DNA of 5,021 nt, from NCBI GenBank assembly GCA_030636065.1, contig DAOVXR010000153.1, positions 1 to 5,021 on the forward strand. The letters run 5' to 3'. The position numbers were made by a program, and so were the translations under genes. The notes below the pieces were generated by a model. That model worked only from the letters and a program-made list of their open reading frames with translations. It did not search any database and was not told where the DNA came from. How positions within the stretch are numbered: the first letter of the stretch is position 1; each line of letters begins with the position of its first letter. Positions 1-5,021 of the stretch are shown piece after piece. This DNA is from Sedimentisphaerales bacterium (lineage in GTDB: Bacteria; Planctomycetota; Phycisphaerae; Sedimentisphaerales; SM23-30).

Positions 1-12
1 AAAGATTCTGTG

Positions 13-31
13 AACGGTTACCGTTTTTTTT
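13..31 (+). terminator. Small hairpin with T-tract, possible terminator of an upstream gene
   Basis: AACGG (13-17) and CCGTT (21-25) form a 5-bp stem around a TTA loop, and the T-run continues to position 31. This is the layout of a rho-independent terminator reading rightwards, which would end a gene lying left of the window. The stem is short, so termination strength is doubtful. The same bases form the odd palindrome AACGGTTACCGTT, so a protein-binding site is an alternative. Confidence 0.35.
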
Positions 32-77
32 GATCGACAGACAAACACTGAATAAAGTTCACTGGTTGCTTTAATGC

Positions 78-106
78 TTGACTCTCCGCTGAAATCAAAG
101 TAATAT
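78..106 (+). promoter_or_regulatory. Sigma70-type promoter upstream of the ThuA-phosphoesterase gene
   Basis: TTGACT (78-83) matches the -35 consensus at five of six positions. TAATAT (101-106) matches the -10 consensus at five of six, and the spacer is exactly 17 bases. Transcription would start near 112-115, giving a 5' leader of about 30 bases before the ATG at 142. A short Shine-Dalgarno-like AGG (134-136) lies 5 bases before that ATG. The match is seen in the sequence; activity is inferred. Confidence 0.65.
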
Positions 107-141
107 GCTTTTGAGAATCCGGCTCTCACAAACAGGTAACA

Positions 142-1950
142 ATGAAGTATTTCGCTCAAATTTGTATATTACCGGTCATTCTGATTATATGCAGCCTGGC
201 TGATTACTGTAATTGCTCGGTTGAAATATATCGGGCAAGTCATAGACAAGTTTCTGTTGATATTCCCAAAGAGCAGGCGAAGAGCAAGCCGAGGAAAATT
301 GTTTTAATCGCCGGCGAACCCAGCCACGGTAAGGGTTATCACGAATGGGATAGAGTTGCCCGATTATTGAAAAATTGTCTCGACGACTCATTTCAGAACG
401 GGGAAGTAGTAACGGAAACATATTTCAACGATTGGCCGGCAGAGGCCCATGTTCTCGACGATGCCGACGCGGTGGTAATGCTTTCGGACGGGCTTCGGAC
501 ACATCCTTTGGTGGAACCCGACCGTGCTGAAAAAATCAGGCAGTTGGCGAAACGGGGTGCCGGATTAGTATTCATACATTATGCCGTGGCGCCTCCTGAT
601 GGTCTTGAAGATGATTTTCTGGAATGGACAGGCGGCTATTGGGACAAAGACCATTCTCAAAATCCCATTAACACAGTTAAGGTATCGCCCACATTAACCG
701 GCCATCCGATTTGCCGAGGCTGGGATTCGTATGTTGCCGAGGACGAGTTTTATTTTGCCATTCGATTCCGGGAAAATGACAAGCGGCTGATTCCAATAAT
801 GACTGCAATGCTGCCGTCGCGTAATCCTCGAAAGGAAATTTTGGCCTGGGCCGTGGAGCGAAAGGACGGCGGCCGCGGGTTTGCTTTTACCGGTGGACAC
901 TTTCAGTGTAATTGGCATATCGAACCATTCCGCAAAATGGTTCTCAACGCCATTTTATGGTCGGCAAAAATAGAAGTCCCGAAAAACGGCGTTCAATCCA
1001 CAGTTACCTGGAAGTTTGTCAGCATGCCATATTTCCTGAACGCGGACATCGCTTATCCCCAACCCGGCTGGGAGGACACGCTCGATTACGTCCTGAAATC
1101 GATCAAGGCCGAAGGCCCTGAGTTTGTCCTTGTGGCGGGCGGTTTGGTTATGGGCCGATGGCCTGATAAGGATAGTATCAAAAAGTACGCGGCTATTTAC
1201 TATCCCGCCTGGATCAAACGGATGAACGACCACGGATTGGCATTTTATACCGCTATCGGCGAGAATGAAATCGGCGGCAGTCCATGGGACGGGGAAAAGG
1301 CAAAGCTTGTTCCAACCCTTAAAAAGCGGTTTCAGAAATATATGAAAATGCCTTTCAATGGGCCAAGGCGTATGAAAGGCACCGCATTCTGGTTTATCCA
1401 TGAGAATATTTTGTTTATTGCTGTAGATGTCTTTGAAAAGGGGGATCAAGGCCGGGGAGCCATCGTCCCTAAAGTTACAGGTAAGCAGTTGGAATGGTTT
1501 AACGAGGTAATCTCGAACAATCCCGGACTTGAACACATCGTCGTCATGGGGCATACGCCGATTCATGGGCCGACAAAGACGCATGGTTCCGGTGGGCTGC
1601 TTATGTTGGAAAAAGGCAGAGAGTCTCCTTTGTGGCAAGCAATGAAGAAACACGGCGTGGATATTTATCTTTGCGGTGATACTAATGCGATAACCTGTAC
1701 GCAAGAGGATGGCATTTTGCAGATCGCCCACGGCAGTTTGTTCGGCTATAGCCCCAGGGTGAATTATCTCGTGGCAACCGTATCCCGAAACAAAATCGAA
1801 CTCGAATTGAAAGAAATTGACATTGTCAATAAAGGCAACAAATTACGGCAGGCAGGAGATAATAGCCTTTATGAAACAGTGTTAATTACCGATGAGATGA
1901 AGAGAAGAGGATACATTTCTGTGGGGAAAATGGTTGTCGAACATAAATGA
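142..1950 (+). CDS. Exported ThuA-like domain protein fused to a calcineurin-like phosphoesterase domain
   Basis: A 602-residue two-domain protein. Residues 1-25 look like a Sec signal peptide (K2, then the hydrophobic stretch ICILPVILIICSLA); no proper lipobox is visible. Residues 51-275 resemble the ThuA-like fold (class-I glutamine-amidotransferase-like): IVLIAGEPSHG (53-63), VVMLSDG (111-117), GLVFIHYAV (141-149) and GGHFQCNW (251-258). Residues 288-555 resemble a calcineurin-like metallophosphoesterase: WEDTLDYVLK, a VAGGLVMGRW strand (331-340), GENEIGG (373-379), VVMGHTP (467-473) and DIYLCGDTNAITC (507-519). ThuA takes its name from trehalose utilisation in rhizobia, and relatives are abundant in Planctomycetes and Verrucomicrobia, where they are linked loosely to sugar metabolism. 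The actual substrate is unknown. Several expected metal ligands look substituted (G334 in the GD motif, N375 for the histidine of GNH, N515 in the last GHxH), so the second domain may be inactive. The gene has its own promoter (78-106). The family call is firm; the activity is not. Confidence 0.85.
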   Translation: MKYFAQICILPVILIICSLADYCNCSVEIYRASHRQVSVDIPKEQAKSKPRKIVLIAGEPSHGKGYHEWDRVARLLKNCLDDSFQNGEVVTETYFNDWPAEAHVLDDADAVVMLSDGLRTHPLVEPDRAEKIRQLAKRGAGLVFIHYAVAPPDGLEDDFLEWTGGYWDKDHSQNPINTVKVSPTLTGHPICRGWDSYVAEDEFYFAIRFRENDKRLIPIMTAMLPSRNPRKEILAWAVERKDGGRGFAFTGGHFQCNWHIEPFRKMVLNAILWSAKIEVPKNGVQSTVTWKFVSMPYFLNADIAYPQPGWEDTLDYVLKSIKAEGPEFVLVAGGLVMGRWPDKDSIKKYAAIYYPAWIKRMNDHGLAFYTAIGENEIGGSPWDGEKAKLVPTLKKRFQKYMKMPFNGPRRMKGTAFWFIHENILFIAVDVFEKGDQGRGAIVPKVTGKQLEWFNEVISNNPGLEHIVVMGHTPIHGPTKTHGSGGLLMLEKGRESPLWQAMKKHGVDIYLCGDTNAITCTQEDGILQIAHGSLFGYSPRVNYLVATVSRNKIELELKEIDIVNKGNKLRQAGDNSLYETVLITDEMKRRGYISVGKMVVEHK

Positions 1951-1999
1951 TGAGCGTACGATTATGAAGTCCGATAAGTTGGAACGGAATTGGACATAA

Positions 2000-2611
2000 A
2001 TGCACTCAAAAAACAAATTATCCGCTAAAACCCGTTATCTAATCTGGCGGGCGAATTTCAGCATACCTGGGTTGTTGGCCCGCTTTGACGAAAAAAAAGT
2101 GGTTCCCTTCATTACCGCTATCAATGCCGGCTTAGCCATTTTAGTCCTTAGTCTTTTTGCATGGCTTACCGATTTACCACTGGCATTTCCGGCCCTTGGC
2201 CCGTCGGCATTCATTCTCTTTAGTTCTCCCCTTTCTATTGCCGCTGCGCCCCGCAACGTTATTATGGGACATTGGATCAGCCTGGCCACCGGATTTATCG
2301 TTTGGAACCTTGTGAGCTATTGTTCCGGAGCACCCGTATCCCTTCAAAGCGGTAATTGGCCCTTACTGTGCAGTGCCTCACTGACCATGGCCGTATCGAG
2401 TGCACTATTATTGAAGTTGTCCTGCCCCCATCCTCCGGCTTGCGCGAGCGGTTTGGTCGTTGGGCTTGGTGCAATTGTAGCTTGGCCGGATTTGCTCGCT
2501 ATAGCAGCGGCTGTGGTATGCCTTACTTATCAGGCCTATGCAACGAACCGTCTGGCGGGTCTGCCGGTTCCCGTTTGGTCCCCCCGGCGCCTGAATATAC
2601 CCGCGGCGTAA
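2000..2611 (+). CDS. HPP-family integral membrane protein
   Basis: A 203-residue membrane protein of the HPP family, close to the family's usual length. It has a polar N-terminus (1-34), then hydrophobic segments at about 36-56, 62-80, 90-108, 120-140 and 150-178, and a short polar tail. The diagnostic features are PALGPSAFILF (64-74), APRNVIMGH (83-91) and the name-giving HPP motif in SCPHPPACA (141-149). Family members in cyanobacteria and plant chloroplasts have been linked to nitrite transport, but most bacterial members are uncharacterised, so substrate and direction are unknown here. ATG 2000 is the first possible start because an in-frame TAA (1997-1999) directly precedes it. The ribosome-binding site is poor (TGGA, 1991-1994). 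It lies 49 bases after the ThuA-phosphoesterase gene on the same strand, with no terminator between, so co-transcription is plausible. No nitrite or nitrate genes are nearby to support that role. Confidence 0.88.
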   Translation: MHSKNKLSAKTRYLIWRANFSIPGLLARFDEKKVVPFITAINAGLAILVLSLFAWLTDLPLAFPALGPSAFILFSSPLSIAAAPRNVIMGHWISLATGFIVWNLVSYCSGAPVSLQSGNWPLLCSASLTMAVSSALLLKLSCPHPPACASGLVVGLGAIVAWPDLLAIAAAVVCLTYQAYATNRLAGLPVPVWSPRRLNIPAA

Positions 2612-2640
2612 CCGTTCACGGTTTCTTTTCCTCAAGTAGG

Positions 2641-2657
2641 GCGGGCCTATGGCCCGC
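2641..2657 (+). terminator. Perfect GC-rich hairpin in the HPP-symporter gap (terminator-like or REP-like)
   Basis: GCGGGCC (2641-2647) and GGCCCGC (2651-2657) pair perfectly as a 7-bp all-GC stem around a TAT loop. It sits about 30 bases after the HPP stop codon and is followed by GTTTATC, a weak U-rich tail. It could end or attenuate the transcript of the first two genes. The flanking GTAGGGCGGGCC also resembles dispersed intergenic palindromes, so it may instead be one copy of a genome-wide repeat. The rest of the 99-base gap (2612-2710) shows no convincing promoter. Confidence 0.45.
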
Positions 2658-2710
2658 GTTTATCAACTGACGACTCATCAATTTGATTCAATTATTGGAG
2701 CAGTACAGTT

Positions 2711-4258
2711 ATGGAGCAATTGTCGGATTTAATGGACACGATGAACGGTATTGTCTGGGGGCCGATCATGATTATTCTGCTGGTCGGCACGGGTGTGTAT
2801 CTGACTATCCGACTGCGTTTCGTTCAGCTTCGCCACCTTAAACACGCTTTGGTCTGCGTCTCAGGTAAATATGACAATCCCGAAGATAAAGGTGATATTT
2901 CTCATTTTCAGGCGTTGTGTTCGGCACTTTCGGCCACTATCGGCACAGGTAACATCGCCGGGGTCGCGACGGCTATCGCACTGGGAGGGCCGGGAGCTAT
3001 TTTCTGGATGTGGGTTACCGCCCTGGTGGGTATGGCCACCAAGTTCACGAGCTGTTCGCTTGCAGTGCGTTACCGGGTCATTCATCCGGACGGCAGCGCA
3101 TCTGGCGGTCCTATGTACTTTCTCGAAAAGGGACTGAATCAGAAGTGGCTGGGGATACTGTTTGCCTTGTGCGCAGGGTTTGCATCGTTTGGGATCGGTT
3201 CTGCCGTGCAGGCCAATTCTGTTACTGATGGGCTATTGAGCCTGATGCCCGAAACCTGGCAAAATAACCGACTGCCCGCCAGCCTTCCACTCATTGGCAA
3301 TACTGTAATGCTCAAGATGCTCATAGGACTGGTGTTGGCCGGTACGGTCGGTGTCGTCATAATCGGCGGCATTAAACGTATCGCCGGGGTTGCCTCCAGA
3401 ATTGTCCCTTTGATGTGCATCGTGTATCTTACTGGGGCGCTGATAATTCTGGCAATCAACTTTTCAGCCATCCCCGATGCCTTAATCCTGATATTCCGCT
3501 ATGCCTTCAGCCCTATGGCTGTAGGCGGCGGGTTTTTCGGTATGGTTCTCAGCCGTACTATTCAGAAAGGTGTTGCCCGCGGTATTTTCAGCAATGAGTC
3601 CGGACTCGGCTCAGCGCCCATGGCCTATGCCGCCGCCAAGACCACAGAAATGGCCCGCGAAGGCTTTGTGGCAATGTTAGGCCCACTTATCGATACGATA
3701 ATAATCTGTACAATGACCGCCCTGGTAATTATCACGTCCGGCCTCTGGCAGGTGAAATCCGATACGGGCCAGGTGCTGTACGGACCCGGTGGGGCCGGTG
3801 TTCCCATGAAAATGACCGTGAACGGAGAAACCATCCAGGTAATCGGCACCACCGAGGAGGTACCCAAGCCCTACCTTGACCAAAACGGCCGGCCATACCC
3901 TCTCCCTACCGGAGTGTCCCTGACCGCCGCGGCCTTCGCCATGAACCTGCCCAATGTTGGCAACTGGATAGTCTCGATCAGCTTGGCCTTTTTCGCTTTT
4001 TCTACTATCATCGCCTGGAGCTATTATGGCGACCGCTGTTTCGAATACCTGTTTGGGGAACGAGCGATCAAACCTTATCGATATATATATTGTCTCGTTG
4101 TGGTTCTCGGCGCCGTGGGCGGACTGGATTTGGTCTGGACAATCGCCGATAATCTGAACGCACTTATGGCAGTACCCAACCTGATCGCTCTGATAGGCCT
4201 GGCCGGCGTTGTCGCCGGCGAGACCAAAGATTATCTCCAACGAATGCACGAAAACTAA
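2711..4258 (+). CDS. Sodium:alanine/glycine symporter family (AGCS) transporter
   Basis: A 515-residue inner-membrane secondary transporter of the AGCS family, which couples uptake of alanine, glycine or related small amino acids to sodium (or proton) entry. Family hallmarks are present in order: FQALCSALSATIGTGNIAGV (66-85), the signature GGPGAIFWMWVTALVGM (92-108), SGGPMYFLEKG (131-141), the loop GVARGIFSNESGLGSAPMA (287-305) and STIIAWSYYGDRCFEYLFG (431-449). About ten or eleven hydrophobic segments run through the protein, with the last at about 485-503. It is somewhat longer than many family members because of a polar stretch of about 55 residues (348-402) between the helix at about 330-345 and the one starting near 403. 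GGAG (2697-2700) lies 10 bases before the ATG and supports the start. The SixA-like gene follows after 14 bases. The family is certain; alanine versus glycine versus another amino acid cannot be settled from sequence. Confidence 0.95.
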   Translation: MEQLSDLMDTMNGIVWGPIMIILLVGTGVYLTIRLRFVQLRHLKHALVCVSGKYDNPEDKGDISHFQALCSALSATIGTGNIAGVATAIALGGPGAIFWMWVTALVGMATKFTSCSLAVRYRVIHPDGSASGGPMYFLEKGLNQKWLGILFALCAGFASFGIGSAVQANSVTDGLLSLMPETWQNNRLPASLPLIGNTVMLKMLIGLVLAGTVGVVIIGGIKRIAGVASRIVPLMCIVYLTGALIILAINFSAIPDALILIFRYAFSPMAVGGGFFGMVLSRTIQKGVARGIFSNESGLGSAPMAYAAAKTTEMAREGFVAMLGPLIDTIIICTMTALVIITSGLWQVKSDTGQVLYGPGGAGVPMKMTVNGETIQVIGTTEEVPKPYLDQNGRPYPLPTGVSLTAAAFAMNLPNVGNWIVSISLAFFAFSTIIAWSYYGDRCFEYLFGERAIKPYRYIYCLVVVLGAVGGLDLVWTIADNLNALMAVPNLIALIGLAGVVAGETKDYLQRMHEN

Positions 4259-4272
4259 CAAAAGGTAAAATT

Positions 4273-4788
4273 GTGGAAATGTCTATGAAAACATTGCTCA
4301 TTCTTCGTCACGCCAAATCAAGCTGGAAAAAACCCGGCCTGACCGATTATGACCGTCCGCTCAATAAACGCGGCAAACTCGATGCGCCGCGTATGGGCGA
4401 GTTGATCGGGGAAAAGGCTTTGGTTCCCGACCTGATTATAAGTTCTTCCGCCAAAAGAGCACGCCAAACTGCTGATAGGGTCGCCCAGTCGTGTGGCTAT
4501 CAAAACGAAATTCGATTTGAAGACGATTTATATTTGGCCTACCCCGATGTAATCATCAATATCCTCAAGTTTCTGCCCGACGAGCTTAATTTGGTTATGG
4601 TTGTCGGACATAACCCAGGTGTGGAAGAATTATTGCGACTTTCAACCGGACGTGAGGAGGTCATGCCAACCGCGGCCCTCGCTCATATTATTTTGCCTAT
4701 TCGGGGCTGGTCTAAAATGAACAGCCGGACTACCGGCGAGCTTGTTCACCTCTGGCGTCCCAAAGAACAGCCGGAAATCAACAGCTAA
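4273..4788 (+). CDS. sixA: SixA-like phosphohistidine phosphatase (histidine phosphatase superfamily)
   Basis: A cytoplasmic protein of 171 residues, slightly longer than the usual 150-165. The catalytic RHA motif is at residues 12-14 (H13 is the expected phospho-acceptor), followed by KSSW and DYDRPLNKRG (25-34), SSAKRARQTA (58-67) and the second catalytic histidine in VVGHNPG (H113). SixA in E. coli removes phosphate from histidine on phosphorelay or PTS-type proteins; the target here is unknown and no histidine kinase or PTS gene is in view. Three starts are possible: GTG 4273 (AAAGG at 4261-4265, spacing 7), ATG 4279 and ATG 4285 (GGA at 4275-4277, spacing 7). Family proteins usually begin MKxLxxLRHAKS, which favours 4285; the longest form is given. 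The 14-base gap after the symporter suggests one transcript. Confidence 0.9.
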   Translation: MEMSMKTLLILRHAKSSWKKPGLTDYDRPLNKRGKLDAPRMGELIGEKALVPDLIISSSAKRARQTADRVAQSCGYQNEIRFEDDLYLAYPDVIINILKFLPDELNLVMVVGHNPGVEELLRLSTGREEVMPTAALAHIILPIRGWSKMNSRTTGELVHLWRPKEQPEINS

Positions 4789-4797
4789 TTGCTGTTG
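4779..4797 (+). terminator. Hairpin spanning the SixA stop codon, possible terminator
   Basis: CAACAGC (4779-4785) and GCTGTTG (4791-4797) form a perfect 7-bp stem with a TAATT loop that contains the TAA stop codon (4786-4788). A short TTTT lies about ten bases further on (4808-4811), too far for a classical intrinsic terminator. It could still mark the transcript end or stabilise its 3' end. The structure is seen directly; the function is inferred. Confidence 0.4.
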
Positions 4798-4826
4798 CGG
4801 AAGTGGCTTTTGTCATTCCTGCGTAG

Positions 4827-4881
4827 GGGATCAAATAGGGATCAAATAGGGATCAAATAGGGATCAAATAGGGATCAAATA
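4827..4881. repeat. Five perfect tandem copies of the 11-base unit GGGATCAAATA
   Basis: Copies lie at 4827-4837, 4838-4848, 4849-4859, 4860-4870 and 4871-4881 with no mismatch. The array is bordered on both sides by the same TAGGGGA string (4824-4830 and 4880-4886). It directly abuts GGGGACAGTCAC, the presumed end of the insertion sequence on the right. The unit length is not a multiple of three and no gene crosses it. Perfect identity implies recent expansion, most simply by replication slippage. Confidence 0.95.
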
Positions 4882-5021
4882 GGGGACAGTCACGAATGGC
4901 ATGAAGATAAGCCATAACATTTTACCCTGTAAGTGCTTCCCGCATTACTTGCCTTGGTTTATTGAGGAGGTTGTATTGTTTGGGACGCCGTTTAAGGGCG
5001 CGGGGTTCAATTCGACAGGGA
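4882..5021 (-). mobile_element. End of an IS4-type insertion sequence, cut by the window edge
   Basis: The segment from GGGGACAGTCAC (4882-4893) to the window edge contains the 3' end of a transposase gene on the minus strand plus about 40 bases of downstream sequence. The element's outer boundary is placed at the junction with the 11-base repeats; this is inferred, since the other end and its inverted repeat lie outside the window. ATGGC (4896-4900) and GCCAT (4911-4915) could form a small hairpin behind the transposase stop. Confidence 0.6.
4922..5021 (-). CDS. IS4-family transposase, C-terminal fragment (partial)
   Basis: Reading leftwards from the window edge, 32 codons end at a TAA stop (complement of 4922-4924). 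The peptide includes CRIEPRALKRRPKQYNLL followed by NKPRQVMREALTG. The pattern EPRxxKRRPKxYxLLxKPR is the typical basic C-terminal tail of IS4-type DDE transposases in environmental bacteria. The catalytic core (DDE residues and YREK motif) lies outside the window, so intactness cannot be judged. Identification is by recalled family pattern from a short stretch, so the exact IS family is tentative while the transposase call is fairly safe. Confidence 0.75.
   Translation of the reverse strand, partial: PCRIEPRALKRRPKQYNLLNKPRQVMREALTG

Noticed and set aside
1..31. Riboswitch or structured leader for the first gene
   Set aside because: The predicted transcription start is near 113, so this hairpin lies upstream of the transcript and the remaining leader of about 30 bases is too short for a known riboswitch.
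955..1731. A 258-codon minus-strand open frame antisense to the ThuA-phosphoesterase gene
   Set aside because: It lies wholly inside a well-supported gene, its translation shows no domain pattern, and its length is explained by the codon bias of the opposite strand.
2000..2611. Assigning the HPP protein as a nitrite transporter
   Set aside because: That role is known only for a few cyanobacterial and chloroplast members, and no nitrogen-assimilation genes are nearby.
2683..2709. Possible promoter (TTGATT ... TACAGT) directly before the symporter
   Set aside because: The spacer is only 15 bases, the -10 match is poor, and the site would overlap the ribosome-binding site and leave no leader.
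3677..4261. A 194-codon minus-strand open frame antisense to the symporter
   Set aside because: It overlaps the conserved C-terminal half of the AGCS gene, shows no recognisable motif and is best read as a shadow frame.
4827..4881. CRISPR array or iteron-type origin
   Set aside because: The 11-base units have no spacers between them, which excludes CRISPR. No replication initiator gene or AT-rich unwinding region accompanies them.

Overview
The window reads as a piece of a mid-GC bacterial chromosome, most likely from the Planctomycetes or a related PVC lineage. This rests mainly on the first gene: a secreted ThuA-like domain followed by a calcineurin-like phosphoesterase domain is a style of protein common in Planctomycetes and Verrucomicrobia. 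The IS4-type transposase tail at the right edge also fits such genomes. The taxonomic call is inference from gene style, not from a marker gene.

Layout, left to right. Positions 1-141 hold a small terminator-like hairpin (13-31) and a near-consensus sigma70-type promoter (TTGACT, 17-base spacer, TAATAT; 78-106). The promoter drives a 602-residue exported ThuA-phosphoesterase protein (142-1950). After 49 bases comes a 203-residue HPP-family membrane protein (2000-2611). A 99-base gap with a perfect GC-rich hairpin (2641-2657) separates it from an AGCS-type sodium:amino-acid symporter (2711-4258). Fourteen bases later follows a SixA-like phosphohistidine phosphatase (4273-4788), whose stop codon lies inside a hairpin. 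The last 230 bases are mobile-element territory: five perfect tandem copies of an 11-base unit (4827-4881) directly abut the presumed end of an insertion sequence. The C-terminal 32 codons of its transposase run leftwards on the minus strand (4922-5021) and are cut by the window edge.

All four complete genes point the same way. The symporter and SixA are close enough to be co-transcribed. The ThuA protein and the HPP protein may share a transcript from the promoter at 78-106. The hairpin at 2641-2657 probably separates or attenuates the two pairs. I see no clear shared pathway: two genes are membrane transport proteins, one is a soluble signalling phosphatase, and one is an exported protein of uncertain function.

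The most notable points are the apparently eroded metal-binding motifs of the phosphoesterase half of gene 1, and the perfect 11-base tandem array at the insertion-sequence boundary. I found no CRISPR array, tRNA, rRNA or defence island, and nothing I would call a new biological system with confidence.
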